Positions 34,116 to 42,492 are shown, counted from the first letter of the stretch. The stretch is 64,000 bases of DNA from Negativicutes bacterium (GCA_009929485.1 SAAJ01000013.1:1-64000), one strand, 5' to 3'. Numbers and translations are program-made. The notes: generated by a model from the sequence alone, not told the origin.

Positions 34116-35525
34116 TTACTCAAACCAGGCTTCTTTTAACAGCTGAATGGCTGTTTTCATTTCTTCCGCCGGGATTTTAGAAAAATAAAGGATGACTTGA
34201 GATGGAGAGGTTGGCGCTTCTCCCAGATAGTAATCCTGCAAAAGCGCGATGCGGCAGCCTTTCGCTAATGCCCGTGCGTATAATTCTTTTGGCGTCAACG
34301 AGGATTTTACCGTTAAAACCAGATGGAGACCGGACTCGGTTTCGTTAATAGCTACCTGCGGGCCTAAGATGGTCCGGATGCTTTCCAGAAAGAGTGCGTG
34401 TTTTTCATTGTAGAGCTTGCGGAGGCGGCGGATTTGCCGCTCCAGGTGGCCATCGGCCATGTAGCGGGCCAGAGCCAATTGCTCTAGGGCGGACGTTGTT
34501 TGGTTGTACAAGGAAGCGCGTTCCCGGTAGCTTTTCAGCAATTGCTCCGGCAGCACCATATAGCTAATACGGATGGACGGGGGAATGACCTTGGAAAAGG
34601 AGCCCATATAAATGACGGAGCCTTCCGTATCCAACCCTTTTAAGGCGGGGAGGGGACGGCCGAAATAGCGAAACTCACTGTCGTAATCGTCTTCAATAAC
34701 CGTAGAGCCTGTTTGTCGGGCCCAGTTTAAAAGCTGCGTCCGTTCGCCGATCGGCATAATATAACCGGTCGGGAACTGATGCGAAGGCGTCACATACACA
34801 AGGCGAGCGCCGCTGCGAGCCAGCTCGTCCGTATCGATGCCTTCTTTTTTTAGGCGGACCGGGATAATTTGAAAGCCCCGGTCTTCCCAGGTGCGGCGGC
34901 CCATTTTAAAGCCTGGTTCTTCAAAGGCAATGCCGTCATGCTCTGGTTTCAGCATGCTGGCCAAAATATTCAACAGGCTTTGTACGCCAGGCCCGACAAT
35001 GACTTGGCCGTAATGGCAATTAACACCTCGTGAACGGATGTAGTTGACAATCTCCTTGCGCAGCTCTATTTCGCCTTGGAGGTCGCCGTAGCGCATGAGA
35101 CGGCTTGGATCTAAGAAGGCTTTATTGATATATCTCTTCCAAAGAGAGAAATCAAAGCCGTCCGCATCCATTTCACCACTGGCCAGATCGTATTTAAACG
35201 TCAGTTCCTGCGAGGATTGTTCTTTGGGAATGACATTTTGCGGCGCAGGCGAAGGCCAAGCGTTTTCTACAAAGCGGTTGACTGCATAACGCGTCCGATT
35301 GCCGCTGGTGATATATCCTTCACAGAGCAATTGCTGGTAGGCTTTTTCTACGGTGATTTTGCTGACCGATAAACTATCCGCCAAAAAGCGGATGGAAGGG
35401 ATTTTTTGATTTTCCTTTAAATTGTTTTGCTCGATTTCCGTGCGGAAATAGCGATAAAGCTGCATATAAAGAGGCTCTTTGCTTTCGTGGTCAAGCAGTA
35501 TCAGTTTAGACATGGTCCTTTTCAT
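34116..35525 (-). CDS. MocR-family regulator (GntR HTH plus aminotransferase-like domain, PdxR-like)
   Basis: A PLP-sensing transcription regulator of 469 residues. Residues 20-85 are a GntR winged HTH (PLYMQLYRYFRTEIEQN, KIPSIRFLADSLSVSKITVE, KAYQQLLCEGYI). Residues 110-465 are a fold-type I aminotransferase domain with TPSHQFPTGYIM, VIEDDYDSEFRY and the PLP-binding lysine of GSFSKVIPPSIRI. It is divergent from pyridoxine kinase and an ECF S-component, the classic setting of PdxR-like regulators of vitamin B6 genes. The ATG at 35513, four codons in, is an alternative start, since neither has an ideal site. Confidence 0.88.
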   Translation of the reverse strand: MKRTMSKLILLDHESKEPLYMQLYRYFRTEIEQNNLKENQKIPSIRFLADSLSVSKITVEKAYQQLLCEGYITSGNRTRYAVNRFVENAWPSPAPQNVIPKEQSSQELTFKYDLASGEMDADGFDFSLWKRYINKAFLDPSRLMRYGDLQGEIELRKEIVNYIRSRGVNCHYGQVIVGPGVQSLLNILASMLKPEHDGIAFEEPGFKMGRRTWEDRGFQIIPVRLKKEGIDTDELARSGARLVYVTPSHQFPTGYIMPIGERTQLLNWARQTGSTVIEDDYDSEFRYFGRPLPALKGLDTEGSVIYMGSFSKVIPPSIRISYMVLPEQLLKSYRERASLYNQTTSALEQLALARYMADGHLERQIRRLRKLYNEKHALFLESIRTILGPQVAINETESGLHLVLTVKSSLTPKELYARALAKGCRIALLQDYYLGEAPTSPSQVILYFSKIPAEEMKTAIQLLKEAWFE

Positions 35526-35528
35526 TCC

Positions 35529-35591
35529 TATCTGTACTTATTTTAAATATAGATTCTGTATATTTTAATGGTACCAGATTTGCTTTATAAT
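35529..35591. promoter_or_regulatory. divergent control region with repeated TCTGTA motifs and pdxK promoter
   Basis: TCTGTA occurs twice in the same orientation about 25 bp apart (near 35530 and 35555), each followed by an AT-rich TATTTTAA stretch. The palindrome-bearing TGGTACCAGA lies just beyond. A perfect TATAAT at 35586-35591 is the likely pdxK -10 and has no good -35. MocR regulators usually bind paired direct repeats like these. Confidence 0.45.
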
Positions 35592-35655
35592 ACAACCAGG
35601 TTTTTATAAAAAAATAAGAAAAAACGTTAAAGTAGTTTGGCAGGAGGAATTTTAA

Positions 35656-36468
35656 ATGAAAGCACCAGCGAAAGCGCTTACCATAGCCGGTTCCGATACA
35701 AGCGGCGGCGCCGGATTGCAGGCGGATATCAAAACCTTTCAGGAGTATGGCGTGTATGGTATGACCGCCATTACGGTTCTTGTGGCCCAAGATCCTAAAA
35801 ACAATTGGGCTCATGATGTGTATCCCTTGTCGTTGGAGACATTGGAAGCGCAGATTGATACGGTTCTTGGCGGTATTGGCGTAGATGCTATGAAGACCGG
35901 CATGCTGGGGACCGTTGAAATTATTTCTCTAGTAGCTAGAAAACTGGATGAATATGCGGTGAAAAATGTTGTCATTGACCCGGTGATGATTTGCAAAGGA
36001 ACCGATGAAGTGCTGCATCCGGAAGCAGCTGTAGCCATCAGCCAGATGCTGGCCCCGAAGGCTACGGTGATTACGCCGAATGTATTTGAAGCCAGTCAAT
36101 TGAGCGGCGTGCGTATTCAGTCTGTGGAGACGATGAAGGAAGCAGCCATTAAAATTCATGCGTTGGGCCCCCAATATGTTTTGATTAAAGGCGGCTCCAA
36201 GCTGGGCACTGACAATGCCATTGATATTTTGTACGATGGCAAGGAATTTACTGTATTTGAAACGCCGAAAATCAATACTACCTACACGCATGGCGCTGGG
36301 TGCACCTATGCTGCTGCGATTACAGCCGGTTTGGCTCAAGGGTTAGCGGTGCCGGAAGCGGTAGGCAAAGCTAAAAATTTCGTCACCCAAGCCATTCAAC
36401 ATGGTTTTCCCATCAATTCATATGTGGGACCGACCTATCATGCAGCACATCGCTTGGCGGAGGCCTAA
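35656..36468 (+). CDS. pdxK: pyridoxine kinase
   Basis: Phosphorylates pyridoxine, pyridoxal or pyridoxamine in vitamin B6 salvage. The 270-residue ribokinase-fold protein follows the B. subtilis-type PdxK closely: KALTIAGSDTSGGAGLQADI, KTFQEYGVYGMTAITVLVAQ, VDAMKTGMLGTVEI, VVIDPVMICKGTDEVL, ATVITPNVFEASQLSG and THGAGCTYAAAI (catalytic Asp/Cys region). Close relatives are often labelled ThiD; the divergent MocR gene and downstream ECF component favour B6. GGAGGA precedes the ATG. Confidence 0.88.
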   Translation: MKAPAKALTIAGSDTSGGAGLQADIKTFQEYGVYGMTAITVLVAQDPKNNWAHDVYPLSLETLEAQIDTVLGGIGVDAMKTGMLGTVEIISLVARKLDEYAVKNVVIDPVMICKGTDEVLHPEAAVAISQMLAPKATVITPNVFEASQLSGVRIQSVETMKEAAIKIHALGPQYVLIKGGSKLGTDNAIDILYDGKEFTVFETPKINTTYTHGAGCTYAAAITAGLAQGLAVPEAVGKAKNFVTQAIQHGFPINSYVGPTYHAAHRLAEA

Positions 36469-36492
36469 GCGGGAAAGGGTGGAAAAAGAAAT

Positions 36493-37026
36493 ATGGAACA
36501 GCATTCTTTAAAACAAACCAAGTATTTGGTGTATGCGGCATTAGGCATTGCGCTTGTCTTTGCGTGCACCGTGTTTGTTAATGTGAGGCTGCCCATTGCA
36601 GCCAATGGCGGCTTGATCCACTTGGGAAATGTGCCGCTCTTTATCATTGCGATCCTCTATGGCCGCTGGCTGGGAGCCTTGGCGGGCGGTTTGGGCATGG
36701 CTTTGTTTGACGTAGTGGGCGGCTGGTTTTTATGGGCGCCCTTTACGCTGGTCATTGTGGGCCTGATGGGCTATACAGTCGGCGCCATTTGCGAAAAGAA
36801 CCAGTCCTTTATGGCCTATGTGCTGGCGCTGCTTGCGGCTTGCACCATTAAGATCGTCGGCTATTACGGTGCAGAGGGAATTATTTACGGCAACTGGATT
36901 GCCCCGCTGGTTTCGGTGCCCGGCAATTTGGTGCAAATTGGCCTGGCTGCAGGGATTGTGCTGCCTGTGGTGCAGAGATTGAAAAAACATGCAGTGGCTC
37001 TTTCGTGGGCGGGAAGCCGTCGGTAA
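36493..37026 (+). CDS. ECF transporter S-component, probably for vitamin B6
   Basis: A 177-residue membrane protein with about five to six segments, beginning LKQTKYLVYAALGIALVFA. The IAANGGLIHLGNVPLFI segment and the AGGLGMALFDVVGG loop are typical of energy-coupling-factor substrate-binding subunits. It would work with a shared ATPase/EcfT module encoded elsewhere. It begins 24 bp after pdxK in the same operon, so a B6 vitamer is the likely cargo, as for predicted PdxU2 proteins. Confidence 0.8.
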   Translation: MEQHSLKQTKYLVYAALGIALVFACTVFVNVRLPIAANGGLIHLGNVPLFIIAILYGRWLGALAGGLGMALFDVVGGWFLWAPFTLVIVGLMGYTVGAICEKNQSFMAYVLALLAACTIKIVGYYGAEGIIYGNWIAPLVSVPGNLVQIGLAAGIVLPVVQRLKKHAVALSWAGSRR

Positions 37027-37085
37027 TCGCCTGCGGGGGACGGGACACAGAGTAGCAGAGGGAACCGAGGGGCTTGGAATATAGA

Positions 37086-37133
37086 AAAGCGGCTGTAATT
37101 CTTGGTAGTTCAAGAATTGCAGCCGCTTTTTTT
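37086..37133. terminator. bidirectional terminator of the pdxK operon
   Basis: AAAAGCGGCTGTAATTCTT pairs with AAGAATTGCAGCCGCTTTTT across an eight-base loop. Confidence 0.88.
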
Positions 37134-37164
37134 ACTGCTGTTAGAATTTCCAATTTCGTGCTTT

Positions 37165-37232
37165 TGCGGTTGGATAATAAATTATGGGGACGTTGCTAAC
37201 GAACCGCGAAATACACGAAAAACGCGAAAGGG
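37165..37232 (+). repeat. CGAA-rich repeat R2 (one copy plus a partial inverted arm)
   Basis: 37197-37232 reads as nine-base units ending in CGAA: AACCGCGAA, ATACACGAA, AAACGCGAA, AGGG. The bases before it (CTTTTGCGGTTGGATAATAA) are the decayed inverted arm seen in full in the array at 39-40 kb. Confidence 0.75.
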
Positions 37233-37263
37233 TTTTTTAGGGGCCAGGAGCTTCTGTATAAAT

Positions 37264-37520
37264 GGCGGCATAACTGTATTTGAGACAAGATTTCCGCGCG
37301 TCTCGCAAAAATAGGAGTCGAAGGGAGGGGGGCGGACCGTCTTGCTCCAAAATAGTCTCAAATACAATCACGGCTACCGCAACCTCCGTCGTACCCTCTC
37401 GTGACTCCGGTTCTCTTGTTCAATCTCGCACTTCGTACCCTCCATCTACTCCCTATACTCCTGTTAAATATCGTAACCCTCAGTCGAACCCTCCCGTGAC
37501 TCCGGTTCTCTTGTTCAATC
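37264..37520. repeat. full-length R1 element with terminal inverted repeats, followed by R3
   Basis: Left end GGCGGCATAACTGTATTTGA (from 37264) and right end GTCTCAAATACAATCACGGC (37354 onward) contain inverted GTATTTGAGAC/GTCTCAAATAC. About 65 bp lie between, including CCGCGCGTCTCGCAAAAATAGG. Two R3 ends (CGTGACTCCGGTTCTCTTGT) follow before 37520. The 490-bp gap has no supported gene. Confidence 0.7.
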
Positions 37521-38729
37521 TTACGTCCCTTCGGTCCTTAAGCGGTTGCGCAAGGGGAGCGTGAGAGGCAGCGTCGCCAAAACAATGCAGGCCAAAAGCA
37601 AGACAACTTGTGAAAGACCGATTACGTCGCCAGCCAAACCGTAGAGAAAGGGGGAGATGGCTCCGGAGCCGATGGTCATGGTATAGAAGATGGCAAAGGC
37701 TTTTTGGCGGTGTGTAGGGGGAACCAATTCCGGTACGCTGCCGTAAAGAACCGATGAGGTTCCATTTAGAGCGACCCCCAAGAGCGGCGCCAGCAGGAGG
37801 GTAGGCAAAAGAGGCAGAAACAGCGTGCTGACAATGCAAAGAGCGGTAACGATTTCCGTCAAAATGACGGAGCGGAGTACGCCGATGCGTAGGGCCAAGC
37901 GGCCGCAAGCCAGCTTGCCGCACGCGCCGCCGGCGAAAATAAGCGACAAAGCAATGCCGGTGTCGGCGATGCTGCCTCCTTTTTGCTGCAGCAAAAACGG
38001 AAAAAAAGTTAAGAAGCCCATGCGAGTGGCGCTATCGATGACACCGATGGAGGATAAAGACCAAAACGGCTTGTAATTGAGCCAGCCTCCTATGGCGGCG
38101 GTTGGCTGCTCGGACGGTGCAGAGGAGATTTTAGAGAGAGAGGGCTTTTGGTGCGGGAAATAGAAGAAAAGCCAGCCTGCGATACAAAGTGTGGCAACAC
38201 CAGCTGCTTGGGCGGCGCTCATCCAGTTAGATTGGCTGACAATAAAGGCGCCTGTAGCCGGCAACGCCAGTTTGCCTAAGTCTCCTGCCACATTAAAGGT
38301 GCTAAGCGCTTTGCGGCGCAGGTCGATTTGTTCGTAGGCGTCTGAAATTAAGGCGGAGGACATAGGGTGCTGCGTGCTGGAACCAAGGCCGCCAAGGACT
38401 AATAGGAAGCCTACAAAATAAATAGTATCAACATTTCCTAGAAACAGCATGGCTGCGCCTAAAAGCAGCGTGCCCCAGGCCAGAAGCTTTTCTTCACCAA
38501 AGCGGGGCGCCAGTGAAGAGACTGGAACCTGCAGGCTGGCCATGGAGCCGGAAAAAAGCGTTTTTAAGATGCCGATTTCGGCAAAGCTTAGCGCAAACTG
38601 CGCCTGCCATAAAGGAAAGAATAGATAGAGCATATCCGAGCAGCCGTCATGAATAAAATGAGCTAAGCTGCCGGCCCATAAAGATTTGGCCGATTCTCTA
38701 GTTTTTGGTTCGGCAGAGGTATTAGACAT
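37521..38729 (-). CDS. MFS transporter, fosmidomycin-resistance (Fsr)-like
   Basis: A 402-residue carrier with 12 membrane segments. It opens with SLWAGSLAHFIHDGCSDMLY, LFFPLWQAQFALSFAEIGIL and a GGLGSSTQHPMSSALI segment, the layout of the Fsr-like group (small-drug or metabolite exporters). The first half carries a loop with RRKALSTFNVAGDLG. GGAG-AAAGGA precedes the ATG at 38729. The stop is followed directly by a repeat-rich gap. Cargo is unknown. Confidence 0.8.
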   Translation of the reverse strand: MSNTSAEPKTRESAKSLWAGSLAHFIHDGCSDMLYLFFPLWQAQFALSFAEIGILKTLFSGSMASLQVPVSSLAPRFGEEKLLAWGTLLLGAAMLFLGNVDTIYFVGFLLVLGGLGSSTQHPMSSALISDAYEQIDLRRKALSTFNVAGDLGKLALPATGAFIVSQSNWMSAAQAAGVATLCIAGWLFFYFPHQKPSLSKISSAPSEQPTAAIGGWLNYKPFWSLSSIGVIDSATRMGFLTFFPFLLQQKGGSIADTGIALSLIFAGGACGKLACGRLALRIGVLRSVILTEIVTALCIVSTLFLPLLPTLLLAPLLGVALNGTSSVLYGSVPELVPPTHRQKAFAIFYTMTIGSGAISPFLYGLAGDVIGLSQVVLLLACIVLATLPLTLPLRNRLRTEGT

Positions 38730-38892
38730 AAATATCTTCCTTTCTCCGTGGCTTGAAGCAGGTATGTTCTTTTACTACTATAAACCTGTCTGGCTTGGTT
38801 CACAACTAACATAACGCTAACAAGAGAGGATTTGTAGGCCGAAGAAGAGTTGCAGGAATTTATCAAGTAAAGGTACAATGAAATGGAGATAA

Positions 38893-39217
38893 TGGCAACG
38901 AACCGCGAACCACGCGAAAAACGCGAAAAGGTTTTGTAAGTTGAATAATAAATTATGGGGAACGGTGATGACGAACCGCGAAATATGCGAACCACACGAA
39001 AGGGTCATGTAAGTGTGATTGTTATCGTTTTCGCGCTTTTTGCGATTTTCGCGGTTGAATAATATCTTTGGGCAAGGCTGATGCTGAACCGCAAACTTGC
39101 GAAATACAAGAAAGGGTTCATGTTTAAAGTATGGGGAACGGTGATGACGAACCGCGAACCACGCGAAAAACGCGAAAGGGTGTTGTAAGTTCAATAATAA
39201 TTATGGGGGCTTTGATC
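38893..39217. repeat. R2 repeat array upstream of the GxxExxY gene
   Basis: Sense copies begin near 38897, 38970, 39084 and 39146 (AACCGCGAA/CCACGCGAA/AAACGCGAA units closing with AAAGGG or AAAAGG). An inverted arm (CGTTTTCGCGCTTTTTGCGA, TTTTCGCGGTTGAATAA) lies at 39027-39060. Between copies run conserved linkers such as AATAATAAATTATGGGGAAC and GGTGATGACG. A long hairpin can form between sense and inverted arms. The segment from 38730 to 38892 shows only the MFS gene's ribosome site and promoter region. Confidence 0.8.
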
Positions 39218-39655
39218 ATGAGTCGCGAAACTGACGAAAAATGCGAAAGTATTTTATATAAAGATGAGTGTTACTTGATTCAAGGCGCTGTTTTTGAAGT
39301 GTACCGTGAAATGGGCGGTGGTTTTCTTGAAGCAGTTTACCAGGAGTGTCTAGAAATCGAACTGAAACGGCGTGGCGTTCCGTTTTGCAGGCAAGTTGTG
39401 TTGCCGTTGGCATATAAGGGAGCGACATTAAAGCAAGCATACATTCCTGATTTGATATGCTATGGTAAAATAATTGTCGAGCTGAAAGCTGTGAAAGAAC
39501 TCGCATCGGAACATCAAGCGCAGTTGCTTAACTATCTAAAAGCAACTAATCTTGAATTGGGATTGCTTGTAAACTTTGGAGCGTTTCCTAAGGCGCAGAT
39601 AATGAGAATGGCAAATCACTTTTCGCATTTGAATAGTAATTGTGGGGAACGATGA
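39218..39655 (+). CDS. GxxExxY-family protein (PD-(D/E)XK nuclease-like)
   Basis: A 145-residue protein. The family motif G35-F-L-E38-A-V-Y41 is followed by a nuclease-like core: PD at 77-78, E88-x-K90 in IVELKAV, and Q101/Q102 in HQAQLLNYL. It ends with LGLLVNFGAFPKAQIMR, as in other members. Function is unknown; the residues fit a PD-(D/E)XK nuclease of the PDDEXK_3 group. ATG at 39218 lies eight bases after GGGGG. The first codons (MSRETDEKCES) are themselves a diverged R2 repeat, and the last codons (NCGER, stop) run into the next repeat copy, so the gene is embedded in the array. Confidence 0.85.
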   Translation: MSRETDEKCESILYKDECYLIQGAVFEVYREMGGGFLEAVYQECLEIELKRRGVPFCRQVVLPLAYKGATLKQAYIPDLICYGKIIVELKAVKELASEHQAQLLNYLKATNLELGLLVNFGAFPKAQIMRMANHFSHLNSNCGER

Positions 39656-40015
39656 TAACGAACCGCGAACCACACGAAAGGGTTATATAAGCTGATTGAT
39701 TTCCTGTGAGTAGTATCATTTGCGCGATTTTCATGCCTTGCACGGTTGGATAATAAATTATAGGGAACGGTGATGACGAACCGCGAAACACGCGAAACAC
39801 GCGAACCACACGAAAGGGTTATATAAGCTGATTGATTTCTTGTGAGTATTATCGTTTTCGCGATTTTCGCGTATTTCGCGGTTGGATAATATCTTTGGGC
39901 AAGCCTGATGCTGACGCGCAAAACTCGCGAAATACACGAAAGGGTTATATAAGCTGCTTGATTTCTTGTGAGTATTGTCATTTTCGCGATTTTCGCGTAT
40001 TTCGCGGTTGAATAA
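39650..40015. repeat. R2 repeat array downstream of the GxxExxY gene
   Basis: Sense copies begin near 39657, 39776 and 39912; inverted arms lie at 39717-39750, 39850-39886 and 39977-40013 (ATTTTCGCGATTTTCGCGTA, TTTCGCGGTTG). Sense and inverted copies alternate strictly, linked by TTATATAAGCTGATTGATTT and AATAATATCTTTGGGCAAGC segments. No cas gene and no unique spacers of fixed length are present. Confidence 0.85.
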
Positions 40016-40076
40016 TATCTCTGGGCAAATGACGAAAGTTAGTTGATAAAATATGAATCAGAACGGGGGACTCAGG

Positions 40077-40895
40077 TTGCGTAAAGGTATAATTGTTTTA
40101 TTGTTGCTGTTACTGACAGCGTCAAGCGCTTGGGCTAATGGAAAGGCGCTTCAAGAACGAGCTTATTTTCCACCAGTACTTATGTATCATGATATTAAAG
40201 TGAAGCCTATCAATGGATTTGATGTTTCGGTGGACGATTTTCAGGCGCAGCTGGCTTGGCTGGCGCAAGAGGGTTATCAAAGTTTGTCTATGGATGAATT
40301 TTTGCAGTATGTTGACGCAAAGCGTCCGTTTCCTGAAAAAGCAGTGTTGATCACCTTTGACGACGGCTATGAGGGCATTTATCAGTATGCGGCGCCGGAG
40401 CTGGCGAAGCATAAGATGAAAGCGACTTTTTTCATCTTCAAAAAAGGCCTTAATTCCGCGTTAACAGGCTATCCGTATATAACCGACAACCAGTTGCGGG
40501 AACTGGCGGCTAATCCGCTTTTCTCCATTCAGTCGCACACGATGACCCATGCCGATCTCAGCGCCATCTCTAAACAAGAGCTGCAGTATGAGCTGAAGGC
40601 TTCAAAGCAATTTATCGAAAGCGTTACTAACAAACCTTGCCGCACCATTGCCTTTCCGTTTGGCCATTATAACAGCGAGGTCTTGAAAACCGCCAAAGAA
40701 GCTGGTTATGAGGTAGCTTTTTCCGTGTCCGACTTGGGGCTGCTTGGACAAGAAGCCAAGTATAGCATTCCGCGTATTTATATGGGCGTGGCCCTGGGGA
40801 AGAACAAACAGGAATTATTTAAGAAGTATCTGCATAGCTATAAAACCATGCCGCCGGAGGCGTTTAAAGAACAATTTGGAGACTTGCCGCAGTGA
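40077..40895 (+). CDS. secreted polysaccharide deacetylase (NodB domain)
   Basis: Removes acetyl groups from a cell-wall or surface polysaccharide outside the membrane. The 272-residue protein has a signal peptide (RKGIIVLLLLLLTASSAWA). The NodB domain shows LMYHDI, the metal and base Asp pair in ITFDDGYEG, SIQSHTMTHADL (metal His pair), RTIAFPFGHYN and a closing GYEVAFSVS. TTG at 40077 is chosen because GGGGGA lies six bases upstream; the ATG at 40053 has no site. It overlaps the next gene by 4 bp. Confidence 0.87.
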   Translation: MRKGIIVLLLLLLTASSAWANGKALQERAYFPPVLMYHDIKVKPINGFDVSVDDFQAQLAWLAQEGYQSLSMDEFLQYVDAKRPFPEKAVLITFDDGYEGIYQYAAPELAKHKMKATFFIFKKGLNSALTGYPYITDNQLRELAANPLFSIQSHTMTHADLSAISKQELQYELKASKQFIESVTNKPCRTIAFPFGHYNSEVLKTAKEAGYEVAFSVSDLGLLGQEAKYSIPRIYMGVALGKNKQELFKKYLHSYKTMPPEAFKEQFGDLPQ

Positions 40896-41824
40896 AAAAA
40901 TTTACTTCCTACCAAGTAGCAGCAGAACACGATGGGCTGACGCTGGAGTCCTATTTGAAACAAGTTTTGCAGTACTCCGGGCGACGGCTCCAGAAGCTGA
41001 CGAGGCAAAAGGGAGTTTTGTTGAACGGCAAGGCTGTATTTTTGCAGAAAAAAGTAAAAGCCGGCGATAGTCTGCGGGTGTTGCTGACGGAAGATGTTTC
41101 GTACGGCGTGCAGCCGGAAGAAGGCTGCGTGGAGATTCTTTATGAAGATGAGTATGTGCTTGTGCTGAATAAGCCTGCCGGGCTGCTGGTGCATCCGGCG
41201 GGGCGGACGATGAGCGGCACCTTGGCGAACTATCTGGCGTATGAACTGCAGCGGCGGGAGGTGCTCTGCGCCATTCGGCCGTTGCACCGCCTTGATCGGG
41301 ACACTTCCGGGTGCGTCATCTTTGCCAAAGATGCTCACAGCCAGTTCCTGCTGGAGCAGCAAATGAAAGAGAAACGGCTGCAGCGAATCTACTGGGCCCT
41401 GGTAAACGGCGAGGTATCGCCGGCGGAGGGAACTATTGATGCGCCGCTCGGCGCGCATCCTAATCGTCCGAATCGCCGGGCGGTGCGTGAGGACGGCGAG
41501 AAGGCGGTTACGCATTATCGCACGCTGGAAAACTATGCGGCGGCCACGCTGTTGGAGCTGACGCTGGAAACCGGGCGAACTCACCAGATTCGACTGCATG
41601 CCTCGCATCTGGGTCATCCCCTTATTGGCGACGGCATGTATGGAAGGCGGACGTCCTGGATGCCCCGGCAGGCGCTGCATGCGGCCTGCGTGCGTTTTGG
41701 GCATCTTAAGGAGCTGCGTGAAGTTACGGTGCAGGGGCCGTTGCCGGAAGATTTTGAGGCAGCCCTTGCGCATTGCCGCCATGTGCGGCGTGAAACGGAA
41801 GGGGTGGGGCTATGGACGCCTTGA
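40892..41824 (+). CDS. RluA/RluD-family pseudouridine synthase
   Basis: Isomerises uridine in rRNA or tRNA. The 310-residue protein begins with an S4-like RNA-binding region (LESYLKQVLQYSGRRLQKL, GVLLNGKAV). The catalytic domain has VLNKPAGLLVHP, the catalytic Asp in PLHRLDRDTSGCVIFAK, and ETGRTHQIRLHASHLGHPLI. GTG at 40892 overlaps the deacetylase stop. Which RNA site it modifies cannot be told. It is translationally coupled on both sides. Confidence 0.92.
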   Translation: MKKFTSYQVAAEHDGLTLESYLKQVLQYSGRRLQKLTRQKGVLLNGKAVFLQKKVKAGDSLRVLLTEDVSYGVQPEEGCVEILYEDEYVLVLNKPAGLLVHPAGRTMSGTLANYLAYELQRREVLCAIRPLHRLDRDTSGCVIFAKDAHSQFLLEQQMKEKRLQRIYWALVNGEVSPAEGTIDAPLGAHPNRPNRRAVREDGEKAVTHYRTLENYAAATLLELTLETGRTHQIRLHASHLGHPLIGDGMYGRRTSWMPRQALHAACVRFGHLKELREVTVQGPLPEDFEAALAHCRHVRRETEGVGLWTP

Positions 41825-42447
41825 CGGTCATTTTTACCCTTTTTGCGGTGCTGTGCGCCATCTGGATCGTTTGGAAGCTTGTTTCCCGGCGAAAAAGCCT
41901 TCCTTGTCCGTCTTGGCTGTACCGCATGGTGGAGATGGAAAATCCTTTAGCGAAAAACAGCCAGGCTAAGACCATTCTTGCTGGCTTGGGCGTAGCCGAA
42001 GGCATGACTGTTTTGGATGCCGGCTGCGGTCCGGGGCGGGTCACACTTCCTTTAGGCAAAGAAGTCGGCCCAAGCGGCAAGGTGATCGCTGTTGATTTGC
42101 AGCAGGGCATGCTGGATGTGGTGCAGCGCAAAGCGCAACAAAAAGGCCTTGCCATGATTGCATTTGAGAAGCTTTCTTTGGGAGAAGGCAAGCTGCCGGC
42201 GTATCAGGCAGATCGCGCGGTGCTGGCGGCGGTGCTGGGTGAAATTCCCCAGCAAGCGGCGGCTTTGCAGGAAGTGTATGCCGCGTTAAAACCGGGGGGC
42301 ATCCTGGCTGTTGCTGAAACCATCTTTGATCCTCATTACCAGCGTAAGTCGCATGTGCTGGATTTGGCCCAGGCTGCTGGCTTTGAGGAAGTCGCTTTCA
42401 ATGGAAATTGTCTGGCCTATACGGTATATTTGCAAAAGCCATCGTGA
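41812..42447 (+). CDS. membrane-anchored class I SAM-dependent methyltransferase
   Basis: A 211-residue protein with one N-terminal membrane helix (about 4-24). The methyltransferase fold shows VLDAGCGPGRVTLPLGKEVG (motif I), VIAVDLQQGMLD (acidic end of strand 2) and ALKPGGILAVAE. The acceptor is unknown; relatives include UbiE/COQ5-like enzymes. It overlaps the pseudouridine synthase by 13 bp, so the three genes form one operon. Confidence 0.82.
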   Translation: MDALTVIFTLFAVLCAIWIVWKLVSRRKSLPCPSWLYRMVEMENPLAKNSQAKTILAGLGVAEGMTVLDAGCGPGRVTLPLGKEVGPSGKVIAVDLQQGMLDVVQRKAQQKGLAMIAFEKLSLGEGKLPAYQADRAVLAAVLGEIPQQAAALQEVYAALKPGGILAVAETIFDPHYQRKSHVLDLAQAAGFEEVAFNGNCLAYTVYLQKPS

Positions 42448-42453
42448 GACGTA

Positions 42454-42492
42454 GATCCGCTCTTTCCTTCTTGGAATGGGCGGATTTTTTAT
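42454..42492 (+). terminator. terminator of the deacetylase operon
   Basis: ATCCGCTCTTTCC pairs with GGAATGGGCGGAT and is followed by TTTTTTA. Confidence 0.8.

Noticed and set aside
38893-40015. CRISPR-like array
   Set aside because: Repeats alternate in orientation, vary in sequence and are not separated by unique fixed-length spacers. No cas gene is present.
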